Source of the DNA: Botryotinia globosa | Lineage: Eukaryota; Ascomycota; Leotiomycetes; Helotiales; Sclerotiniaceae | Length of the DNA: 64,000 nucleotides | Reading direction: 5' to 3' | Assembly (NCBI GenBank): GCA_014898425.1 | Contig: RCSZ01000002.1 | Location: 1,426,001 to 1,490,000, forward strand | Shown: piece after piece, positions 11,044 through 22,558 of the stretch | Position numbering within the stretch: the first letter of the stretch is position 1 | How the letters are laid out: every line of letters starts with the position of its first letter | Program-made: the position numbers and the translations under genes | The notes under the pieces: model-generated | Databases searched by the model: none | Told to the model about the DNA's origin: nothing | The model's input: the letters and a program-made list of their open reading frames with translations, nothing else

Positions 11044-12472
11044 ATGTCGGACATTCCAAAGAAAAACAACCCCCAAACCGCTCCGTAAGTTTCAAAATAG
11101 ACATTCCAAATACTTCAAAAAATTCCATTTACAATATTAACATTTAAATTCTCAGTACTCCTCAAAATACCCCAATGAACAACGCTCCTATTTCATCGCA
11201 TGCTCAGCAACCAGGTGTTGGCACGATTAAGGAAGGTACGTTGTTACTCCGTCCTACACCGAGTTTTTAAGCCAATGACTGACATTCATCTTGCAGAGGA
11301 GTTCGACCGCGCTACAGCAGCCTCCATTTTCGCACAAAACCCAAAACTTGTCGAAATGATTCAAGGAAAGCTTGGCTCCCTTGTAGGCCGTTCATCTGGT
11401 TACGTCGAATCCCTCCCTACACCCGTCCGTCGTCGCGTTGCCGGCCTCAAGGGCGTTCAGAAAGAGCATTCGAAGTTAGAGGCCGAATTCCAAGAAGAGG
11501 TATTGGAGCTTGAGAAGAAGTACTTCGCCAAGTTCACTCCTCTTTACCAGAAGAGAGCTAAGATCGTCAACGGTGAAGTTGAGCCTACCGAGGAGGAGAT
11601 TAAGTCGGGTGAGGAGGACGATGAAGAGCACGACGCAGAACAAGCCGAAAAGGTCGATGAGTCCGCCGAGAAGATTTCCGGTATCCCAGAATTCTGGCTT
11701 TCCGCCATGAAGAACCAAGTTTCGCTTGCCGAAATGATCACAGATAGAGATGAGGCCGCCCTCAAGGACTTGACCGATATCCAAATGGAATACCTTGACA
11801 AACCTGGTTTCCGTTTGATTTTCCAATTTGCCGACAACGATTTCTTCACTAACAAGACAATTACCAAGACTTACTTCTATCAAAACGAGAGTGGCTATGG
11901 TGGAGACTTCATCTATGACCATGCTGAGGGTGACAAGATCAACTGGAAGGAAGGCAAAGATTTGACTGTCCGAGTTGAGAGCAAGAAGCAACGCAACAAG
12001 AGTAAGTTTGGTACAACTTCGTCATGCTTGGATTCTACTAATTATCACTTCAGACACAAAGCAAACCCGTGTTGTTAAGAAGACAGTCCCAACAGAGTCC
12101 TTCTTCAACTTCTTCTCCCCACCTAAGGCACCTACCGACGAAGACGATGATGACTTGGCTTCGGATATTGAGGAGCGTCTTGAGCTTGATTACCAGTTGG
12201 GCGAAGATATTAAGGAGAAGCTTATTCCACGTGCAATCGATTGGTTCACTGGTGAGGCCCTTCAATTCGAGGAATTGGATGACGATTTGGAGGAAGGCGA
12301 TTTTGAGGATGAAGACGATGAGGAAGATATGAGTGAAGACCGTGATGATGATGAAGATGAGTCGGATGAGGACGTAAGTTATCAAATACCCATTTTATCT
12401 ACATGAACTAACATAAATTAGGATGATGCTGCGAAGCCCAAGCAAGAGGCTGCTGAGTGTAAGCAGAGTTAG
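11044..12472 (+). CDS. nap1: Nucleosome assembly protein 1
   Basis: Histone H2A-H2B chaperone that shuttles between cytoplasm and nucleus. Exons 11044..11084, 11156..11235, 11297..12001, 12054..12373 and 12422..12472 give 398 residues. The NAP fold is recognisable: the long dimerisation helix ([20 protein letters not shown]), the acidic insert, [32 protein letters not shown], then [14 protein letters not shown] and an acidic tail of more than 30 Asp/Glu. The last four residues are CKQS, like the CKQQ end of animal NAP1L1, which is a CaaX-like box. The last exon is just 51 nt. All introns are short (52-71 bp). Confidence 0.95.
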
Positions 12473-15400
12473 ATGAAAATTTGAGGGTCATCGATATTTT
12501 CACTCCCTGACTACCTTTCTAAAGGAACGACGTTCTTGGCCTAAGAGTACCTCCGAAGTGCTTTGGCACACAAAGTCGTTCAGGAAGCATAGTCCGCAAT
12601 TGCATAGGTGTTTTTCCCAAACTGCATTTTTGATCCGGTATTTTACTCGCTTCTATTAGAATAGCCTAATTGCTTAAGAAGCTTACATCCCTTCCATATT
12701 TTTGATCTCTATTTTCCACTGGTAATCCCCGTGGAGTATGTAGATTTCTTCTTAGGAAAAGTTAAATGACAATCACGATTCCATTCAAGTCGATATTAGT
12801 TTCTGCATTTGTGAGGAGAATAAAAAGAATGAGGTTGTGAAAGCAACATTGCATTCCTAGTTAGTGTACACATCATGTCGTTCAAATGAAATCTGTTGAA
12901 CATGTGAATTGGTACCTACTAGGTAGGTAGTTCTCGTCAATTTGAACAATTTTACCCCGCGTCAACAAAATAGATGGAAAACGAAATTTTTTGCAGGGTT
13001 CTCTTCCCAGACTTCAGCCTTCTGAGTGAAATCAAATACTCCGTATATGGGCAGATTACGCACCGCGCGAAATGATTTATTATCATGTGATATTCTCCCA
13101 GGTTCCGATTGCCATTCTTTCTGAAATGTTATTCCTTTGAAATCTTCCATATCAATTTCGAAGTCAAGCACGCACCATAGGTAGAGATATCAAACTCCTC
13201 ATATTAAAAGCGTTTCAATACCTAGACATTCTTCAGCATCATCTAACTCGGATTGCTCGGTCAAGTGGTCCTTCAGGTCCAATGCAAGGGATCTATCTCA
13301 TTTGGTGTGCAATTTACATATTTTGTTCACATAATATCTTCAAGAGATATCTTGCAAAGCTATCCTCATATTTCAAATGCCCCGACTATACGTTATAAAT
13401 CACACACATTCATTCACATGTGCAAACGAATTATGTCGAAACAATCAAACCCGAATTCCTTTAAATGTTGATCTCTTATGAAAGTGTATCTTAGACCCCT
13501 GGACTATTATCAACGCCCCCCTCTCTTCCCCTAGGGACGGACTTGTCATCTACACTGCTTACCTACCCATGCTATACGTAGGAGAAAAAGGAGGCCTAAA
13601 TCGATTATCTCAATAGTAAATTATGCAATGAATTAAACACAAATAAAATTATAAGAATTAATAGTATTAAACAAATCGTTGGATACCTCGTCTTCAGTTG
13701 TGTTACTATCTAAATTTTTGATTCTCTGAATTGAAACGAAACAATTGGATTGTTGAAGGGCTTCGTTAGTAGTCAATTCCGGTCTGGTAGTACTCTAGAG
13801 GATGAAAACGCATCATTTATTGTATAGTAGTAATAAGTTTAATTTCTAGTATGAAAGAAGTTTGCTTTTCAAACTTATACTACTTATCGGCTATTTATAA
13901 TATAACCAACCACCTTAAATGATTAAGAATATCAACTCTGATATGTAATAATTCTTATTAAATAAATATAACAAATCAGTAATATAATACATTTTATATT
14001 TAAATATATCAAAACATTCATTAAAAATATCTAAATATAATATTCAAATTAGTTTTTCTAAAATAGATTAAATATATAGATAATTATAAAATCGATTTTT
14101 CAAGATATTAAGGACATTTCTAATCTAAATAAATTATATTCTGAGAACATCTGATTATATTAAATATATTCTATAATATTTTTTATATGATATTATAATC
14201 TATAACAGAATTGTTTATTATAATCAAATTTATATATGAAAAGTTAATTATATAAAAACTATAAATAAATTAGAATTAAATTAAATTGTAAATTAAAATT
14301 TATATTAGAATTTATAAAAAGAATTGAATAAGAAACCAAATAAAATCCTAAATAAAAAGTTATTATTTATCATTCTATCATTCTATCATAAATATCATAA
14401 ATATCATAAATATCATAAATATCATAAATATCATAAATATCATAAATATCATAAATATCATAAATATCATAAATATCATAAATATCATAAATATCATAAA
14501 TATTATAAGAATAATGAGAATGAAACTTCTTATAGGGCTCAAAGACGTTTCTTACTTCAACGCTTCATCTAAGTCTAAAATTCCTTACTGTGTTAAGATT
14601 TTAAACTTATCACAATGAATCAATTTGATATTCGACAATTGATAATACAGGGTTAGGTTCCAAGATTTCTAGAAAACTTTATTGGTAGGCTAAGCCCTAC
14701 ACTATATTTCCACGCGAAAGATATTACATATACCAGGACTAGAATTTAGCCTGTCTATCAGGTATCTACAGCATTATCACACGAATTCATCATGTAGAGA
14801 AGTAAATATCAAATGGATGGTTGAGTATTACTGACTTCTGCTTGGGTGGCTAGGTAGCCTTTCATGAAACTCCGTGCTGGGTCTCCCCGACCATAATTCC
14901 CCCCCAACTTTGAGCCGGGAGATAATTTGACATGACCAATGTGGTGGATTGAATGATGGACAACACTGGTAAAATGGAGAATACCGACTTCATGCATACA
15001 TTTGTAGATACCTACCTACCTATATAGTAGACAACTTAAAATTTACAGAGTGCAGAATACAGCAGCTGTATCTCTATTTGGATCGAGCGCTTATTCATTA
15101 CTGTGGATTAATGAATTTACACGTTACCATTTTGAAGTGAATCGAAGCGGTGAGATACTGATAGGTGAGCAGGAACACTTTTTGGTATTGCATGATTCGT
15201 CAAATAGAAAAGAAAGGTTGATGTTGTTGGATTCACCCGATTGCATGAAACGGGAATAGACTCAATTTTAATGTGAATGATACGATGCTACTTGTATACA
15301 AGTATCAGGAAAGGAGGAAAGCAAATCAAGACCTCCTCCTCCGTACCGCATGCTCGCTCGCTCTCTTCAGATCAGATCAGCTCTTTTCTGGAGTCCCATC

Positions 15401-15786
15401 ATACCCTTTGCCTTTTGTCCCACATTCACGAAAATAGGGGTCACCGGGAATCTGGTGTATTTTATGACTAAAGTATTTTAGCGTCGCCAAGACATATCCC
15501 TGTTGACGACTGAGCTCGCGACAAGCATCCTAAATCCCAAATACCGTGGCTCTCAACTCCTTACCATCTTCGAATGCATCTTGTACTTATTTTACAAAGA
15601 AAAAGAAGACAAGTCATTTGTGGTGGCATATCTTCAACACCTATTTCGCTACTTACTTGAACAACACCATTACAATCAGGGTGGTTCATTTCATGCAGAC
15701 CGATACTGGAAGAACCACGTCCCCATTATTATTATATTTGAAGCACCTCGAGGGCAGGCAGGTTCTCGACAATCAACACCGCCATC
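12473..15786. other. Gene-poor AT-rich interval
   Basis: No protein gene or RNA gene can be supported in these 3.3 kb. 12473-13560 is ordinary 3' flank. 13600-14580 is strongly A/T-rich, with few G or C, as seen in decayed or RIP-mutated repeats. It includes the 9-bp tandem repeat listed separately. 15280-15786 becomes pyrimidine-rich towards the myosin start and probably holds its leader and promoter. Short open frames (e.g. 12962-13171 minus, 15050-15259 plus) have no recognisable content. Confidence 0.55.
14384..14509. repeat. 9-bp tandem repeat (ATCATAAAT), 14 units
   Basis: The unit TATCATAAA repeats without interruption for 13 exact copies plus one with a single change (TATTATAAG). Because 9 is a multiple of three, the array looks like an open frame coding Tyr-His-Lys repeats, but that frame has no other coding features. 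It lies inside an A/T-rich block. Confidence 0.95.
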
Positions 15787-18700
15787 ATGGCGCATAATTA
15801 TGAGATTGGTACGAAGGCATGGCAGCCGGATACTACTGAAGGATGGGTTGCTTCGGAATTGGTCTCGAAAACATTGAATGGAGACAAGTACACACTTGTC
15901 TTTCAACTCGAAAATGGAGAGGTTTGTTATCCTGCAACCGGAGAAGAACCTCATATACTTGTCTCTCACCTCTCCGCCCGAATTGTGCTGACCTTCATCT
16001 TTCACGACAGACCAAGTCTATAGAAGCCACAGAAGAAGCGTTGACGCAAGCAAATAATGCCTCTCTACCCCCTCTCATGAATCCAACGATGCTCGAAGCT
16101 AGTGATGATCTAACGAATCTTTCCCATCTCAACGAGCCTGCTGGTAGGTTGTCAAATGCACTTTTTTCGGTTCCTCTTACTGACAATGCGGTACAGTTTT
16201 GCAGGCTATTCGATTGAGATACTTGCAGAAAGAAATATACACATACAGTGGTATTGTGCTGATAGCAACGAATCCCTTTGCACGAGTTGATTCTTTATAC
16301 GTTCCTGGCATGGTACAAGTGTATGCGGGAAGGCAAAGAGCTACTCAAGCTCCGCATTTATTTGCTATTGCAGAAGAAGCGTTTGCGTATGTAGATGTCA
16401 TTCAAACCCCGGTGACTTGCTAACAATTTGTAGGGACATGTTACGGAGTCAAAAGAATCAGACAATAGTGGTATCAGGAGAATCTGGAGCCGGAAAGACT
16501 GTCAGTGCCAAATATATTATGCGATATTTTGCTACCAGAGAATCCCCAGATCAGCCAGGGACAAGGACGAAACGGGGTACAGAGCAAATGAGTGAAACCG
16601 AAGAACGAATTTTGGCCACGAATCCTATTATGGAAGCTTTCGGTAACGCCAAGACCACACGTAACGACAATTCTTCTCGATTTGGAAAATATATTGAGAT
16701 TATGTTCGACGACAAGACGAACATCATTGGAGCAAAAATTAGGACCTACTTGTTAGAGCGTTCGAGATTAGTGTTCCAACCACTCAAAGAGAGAAATTAC
16801 CACGTTTTCTATCAGTTAGTAGCAGGAGCATCGGAAAGCGAGGCGAGGGAACTCGACCTGAAGCCCGTAGAGCACTTTGATTACCTTAACCAAGGGAGTT
16901 CGCCAACTATCGACGGTGTTGACGATAAAGCAGAATTCGAAGCGCTTAAGGGATCTTTGGCAACAATTGGAGTGGATGCCGGTCAGCAAGCGGATATCTT
17001 CAAATTGCTGGCAGCATTGCTGCATTTGGGAGACGTAAAGATCACAGCCTCGAGAACGGACTCTGTCTTGGCTCCTAACGAGCCGGCATTGTTAAAGGCG
17101 ACAGCGTTACTTGGCGTGGATCCTGTCGAGTTCGCAAAGTGGACTGTGAAGAAACAGTTGATTACAAGAGGCGAGAAGATTACTTCAAACTTGACTCAAC
17201 AACAAGCCATTGTTGTGCGAGACTCGGTTGCGAAGTTCATCTACTCAAGTATGTTCGATTGGCTCGTAGACAGTATCAACCATGCCCTTGCCACCGATGA
17301 AGTCCTAGCCCGTGTGAAGACTTTCATTGGTGTGTTGGATATTTATGGTTTCGAGCATTTTGCCAAGAACTCTTTCGAACAATTTTGTATCAATTACGCA
17401 AATGAGAAGCTCCAACAAGAGTTTAACGCTCACGTGTTCAAGCTCGAACAAGAGGAATATCTCAGGGAGGAGATTGACTGGACGTTTATCGACTTTTCGG
17501 ACAATCAACCTTGTATTGATCTGATTGAGGGAAAGCTTGGTGTGCTGTCACTCCTTGACGAAGAATCCAGGCTGCCTATGGGATCAGACGAACAATTTGT
17601 CACAAAGCTGCATCATAATTTCGCCGCTGACAAGAACAAATTCTACAAAAAGCCTCGCTTCGGAAAATCGTCATTCACAGTTTGCCATTATGCTATCGAT
17701 GTCACTTATGAGTCGGACGGCTTTATTGACAAAAATCGTGACACTGTTCCTGATGAGCATATGGCAGTTTTGAGAGCCTCCTCGAACAAATTCTTGGGCA
17801 CAGTTTTGGATGCTGCCTCTGCTGTGAGGGAAAAAGATACTGCCTCGGCAACAACCTCGGCTGCAACAAAACCTACACCTGGTAGACGCATTGGTGTTGC
17901 TGTCAATCGCAAACCTACTCTAGGTGGCATTTTCAAGTCATCTCTTATCGAGCTTATGAGCACTATCAACGGTACTGATGTTCACTACATTCGCTGTATC
18001 AAGCCCAACGAGGCTAAGGAGTCATGGGTATTCGAAGGTCCTATGGTTTTGAGTCAATTGCGAGCTTGTGGTGTGCTTGAGACAGTCCGCATCAGTTGTG
18101 CGGGATATCCTACACGTTGGACGTATGAGGAGTTTGCTTTACGATACTACATGTTGACACCATCATCAGCGTGGACATCAGAAATCCGTGACATGGCCAA
18201 CAAAATTCTTACGAAAGCACTCGGTGCTAGCAGTGGAGGTGGATTGGACAAGTATCAACTTGGTCTGACAAAGATCTTTTTCCGCGCAGGAATGTTGGCC
18301 TTTTTGGAGAACTTGCGAACAACCCGACTTAACGATTGTGCAATCATGATACAAAAGAATCTAAAAGCAAAGTACTATCGACGCAAGTATCTTGATGCTA
18401 GGGGTGCGATCCTTACTTTCCAATCGGCGGTTCGAGGTCACCTGGCTCGTAAGAGCGCCCAGGAGAATCGTAAGGTTAAGGCTGCCACAACCATCCAAAG
18501 AGTTTGGCGTGGTCAGAAACAGCGCAAGAAGTTCTTGGCGATTCGCAACAATGTTATACTCGCTCAAGCTGCTGCCAAGGGATTCTTGCGCAGAAAGGAA
18601 ATCATGGAGACTAGAGTTGGAAATGCTGCTATGATCATCCAACGATCGTGGCGATCGAGGCAGTCACTCAAGAAGTGGAGAGATTACAGGAAAAAGATTG

Positions 18701-20815
18701 TCATTGTCCAAAGTCTTTGGAGAGGTAAAACAGCACGTCGTGGGTACAAGACGATCCGTGAAGAAGCAAGAGATCTCAAGCAAATTTCCTACAAATTGGA
18801 AAACAAGGTCGTCGAACTTACTCAGTCTGTTGGCACGATGAAGAGAGAGAATAAGACTTTAGTGACTCAAGTGGAGAACTACGAAAACCAGATCAAGTCA
18901 TGGAAGAACAGACATAATGCGTTGGAAGCTCGGGTAAAGGAATTGCAAACTGAAGCCAACCAAGCCGGAATAACTGCCGCACGTCTCGCGGTTATGGAAG
19001 AAGAAATGACCAAACTTCAAACGAACTTCGATGAGTCAGCTGTCAATATCAAGCGTCTGCAAGAAGAAGAGAAAGAGCTGAGAGAGTCTCTCAGAATATC
19101 AAGCTTGGAGCTCGAGAAGGCGAAGGAGGAGGGCACCTTACACGAATCCGAGAAGATCACTCTCAGACAACAACTTGTTGACTTACAAGATCAACTTGAC
19201 CTAGCAAAGCGTGCAGGCCCAATTCTACCACCGAATGGTGAGATTATGAATGGCGCTGCTGCTGCACAACAAAATGGCCTCATCAACTTGGTTTCTTCGA
19301 AGAAACCAAAACGCAGAAGTGCAGGAGCCGAGCCACGCGAGCTAGATCGCTTCAGTGCAGCATACAACCCAAGGCCAGTATCTATGGCTGTCACAAGCAA
19401 CAATCTCCATCAACAAACACTCTCTGGTTCCACATTCCAACCAAGTGTTGACACCATTGAGTTCGAGCTCGAGAATCTTTTGGCTGATGAGGAGGGCTTG
19501 AATGAAGAAGTTACAATTGGTTTGATCAAGAACCTCAAGATCCCAGCGGCTTCATCTACTCCACCACCAACAGACAAGGAAGTCCTTTTCCCATCTTACT
19601 TGATAAACCTCGTCACATCAGAGATGTGGAACAATGGGTTCGTTAAGGAATCTGAAAGATTTCTCGCTAATGTTATGCAGTCTATTCAACATGAAGTCAT
19701 GCAACATGACGGTGATGAGGCTGTCAACCCGGGTGCTTTTTGGTTGTCTAATGTTCACGAGATGCTTTCTTTCGTCTTCTTGGCTGAAGACTGGTATGAA
19801 GCTCAGAAGTCGGACAATTTCGAGTATGACCGTCTCCTTGATATCGTCAAGCATGATCTCGAGAGCTTAGAGTTCAATATTTATCACACTTGGATGAAGG
19901 TACTGAAGAAGAAGTTGCAGAAGATGATTATTCCGGCTATCATCGAATCGCAATCACTTCCAGGTTTCGTCACCAATGAAAGCAACAGATTCTTGGGTAA
20001 ATTGCTTCAGACAAATTCAGCACCTGCCTTCAGCATGGACAACTTGCTTAGCTTGCTCAACAATGTTTTCAAAGCTATGAAGGCATACTATTTGGAGGAC
20101 TCAATCATAACCCAAACAGTTACTGAATTGCTCAGGTTGGTTGGTGTCACCGCATTCAATGATCTTTTGATGAGAAGAAACTTTTTGTCGTGGAAGCGGG
20201 GACTCCAAATCAACTACAATATTACAAGAATCGAGGAATGGTGTAAGAGTCATGACATGCCAGAGGGAACTTTGCAGCTAGAGCACTTGATGGTGAGTAA
20301 CATTGTGTATTTCTAGTAAGACCACATGCTAACATGTTTACAGCAAGCAACCAAGCTCCTCCAGTTGAAAAAGGCCACTCTTAACGATATTGAGATTATT
20401 CAGGATATCTGCTGGATGCTCTCACCTAATCAAATCCAGAAGTTACTTAACCAATATCTCGTCGCTGATTACGAACAGCCCATCAACGGAGAAATCATGA
20501 AAGCTGTCGCTTCTCGCGTAACAGAAAAGAGCGACGTATTGCTCTTGGCTGCTGTTGATATGGACGATAGTGGGCCATATGAGATCGCCGAACCTCGTGT
20601 TATTACAGCCCTAGAAACATATACACCTTCATGTAACTACCCCCCCATATTTGTAAAAGTTTATCACTAACAAGGACTCAGGGCTCCAAACTCCAAGGTT
20701 AAAGCGTTTAGCAGAAATAGTTTCTCAGCAAGCCATGCAACAACAGGAAAAAATGGAATATACTCAGGATGATATTGCCGAGCAATCAGACAACGAGGAG
20801 GCGAACAGTGCTTGA
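15787..20815 (+). CDS. myo2: Class V myosin heavy chain
   Basis: Actin-based motor that carries vesicles to growing hyphal tips. Exons 15787..15921, 16011..16143, 16197..16386, 16434..20292, 20344..20632 and 20682..20815 give 1579 residues. An SH3-like N-terminus is followed by the motor head with P-loop GESGAGKT (168-175), switch I NDNSSRFGK and switch II DIYGFEHF. About six IQ motifs follow from roughly residue 788 (for example IQRVWRGQKQRKKF and VQSLWRGKTARRGY), binding calmodulin or light chains. A coiled coil (about 930-1070) and a C-terminal dilute/cargo-binding globular domain end the protein. Length and domain order match class V, not class I or II. The first donor is GTTTGT. A short acidic tail ends the protein (EQSDNEEANSA). 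Confidence 0.96.
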
Positions 20816-22558
20816 TTGCGGGAACAATTACAGTCCCGTTATCCAATGCAAAACTTCTTCCCTTCTTCTGTACCATTTTCACACCCTCGAACTTAAGACC
20901 TTTTCTGCCATGGCTTGGAGAGCCTTTTGTATATGGCATTTGGGATCCTCCCAGCATTTGCACAGCCTTGGGGTAGCATGAAATATTGATTGTTAGCGTA
21001 TATTTTTATATCTTTGGAGGCGAGAAGGGGGGACCAAGAGATTTTTTTCTTCTTTTGTAGATTTGATAGCACGAGATTTTTCCGAAGTGCAATCGTGTAC
21101 AATCTCCCAATTAGGCGTTGGAAGTTACTTTAATACTCTTTTGCTTTTTCACTTGCGATTTTTCACACATCTTTCGGTTCTCTTTTTGCGGCTTCGTCTT
21201 TTAGGGATATGATATGGGAACAAGATAAGACAAACTGAGATGATTGATATTAGACGATGATATGAAAAGACAAGACGAGATGAAGATTACTCGAAGAAAG
21301 CTTTTTTCACGAAAAAGAATAGGAATGAGTGGGTTATTACTTTATTCATGTGGTTTTTGGGGCGAATTTTTTAATAGAAATGTGAAATGAGATGATTGAT
21401 ATGATCAAATTTTAACGAGAAAACAGACAGCCAGATGCGATCTAGAATGTATTTTGTGGATTGTGTGCTTGTGTGATTGATTTACTTTGTCGATAAATGC
21501 TTCGGTTCACCGGTGGCCTCGTAAGTCATTTGGGCTTAGCGGTAATAGTCGGCTCTTATAAGCGGCCTCCTAGTTCCTAGTCGGGGAAAGCGGTTGTCTC
21601 CGGAAAGCGGTTGTCCTCAAAAAACTTCGAAAATATTATAATAATTGAATTATATCAATTACAATCTTTATAAATTATATAATTATTAATAAAATATTGA
21701 TTCTTATTATTTATTTATTCTATTTATTATAATAAATAAAGTTAAAGTTAAATGTGATAGATAATATTGTTGAATTTAATAAGATTATAATAATTCAATA
21801 ATATCAAATCCATTTTTTTTTTTTCAGAATTGAATAAAATATATACCAAGATTTTTTGGGGACAACCGCTTTCCGGGGACAACCGCTTTCCCCGACTAGG
21901 AACTAGGAGGCCGCTTATAAGAGCCGACTATTAGTAGTGTGTACTCCTGTGGTCACTCGTAGCTTGGAATCTTCTTCTTCCTCTCGTCACTTTATCTTCG
22001 CATCACCGTCACCGTTATATCATATCATATTGTATCTTTTCCCTTTCCCTTGATTGTCGCGTTACTATCTTGGTACCCTGTCTACAACCTATAGAGGGTG
22101 TACACTCTCAAATTTTGAGTCTTTCTTTTTTCCTCTGCTTTATTTTTGGCTTCCCATTCATTCGAGATTCAGGGGGAAATAACTATTTCGCTTTGGCCAA
22201 ACTGTGTTACTTGAATATTGATTCGGTATATTGGTTTTAATGGTAGCAGGAGCTTCCGCTAGTCTTAGCGGTTGATTCTCGTTTCTACTTGTAAAGTAGG
22301 GGACGGGGTGAGTAGTCTTTCGTCATCGGGATGGGGATCACGTCTTGAACGCTGACAGAACGAGAAGGTTTGGGTGAAAGATTATAATTGATAGTTGCTG
22401 TCTCAGTAGCGGATCTATTACATTCAATGTTGTTGATCAAAATTCAATAGGTAGTCATCCATCGCTGTATTCAAATTGAAATCTCCGTCGCTATCTTCCG
22501 CGATACCCTTCCTTTGCCATTTCTAATCACAAGCTAAAAACCTCCAACTCACTCTAAA
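20816..22558. other. Convergent intergenic region with a MITE
   Basis: This 1.7-kb gap lies between the 3' ends of myosin V and the P450. It contains the 387-bp MITE listed next. 21935-22558 is T/C-rich without a gene. I saw no RNA gene. Confidence 0.55.
21545..21931. mobile_element. MITE with 71-bp terminal inverted repeats and TA target duplication
   Basis: The left arm (21545-21615) starts ATAGTCGGCTCTTATAAGCG. The right arm (21861-21931) is its inverse with one mismatch in 71 bp. TA flanks both ends (21543-21544, 21932-21933). Each arm carries GGAAAGCGGTTGTC twice in tandem. The centre is AT-rich (about 245 bp) with no coding capacity. This structure fits a non-autonomous Tc1/mariner-type element. 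Near-identical arms suggest recent activity. Confidence 0.9.

Noticed and set aside
11476..11991. 171-codon minus-strand frame
   Set aside because: Antisense to NAP1 exon 3, which has clear family motifs.
14324..14572. 82-codon frame of Tyr-His-Lys repeats
   Set aside because: Produced by the 9-bp tandem repeat in AT-rich non-coding DNA.
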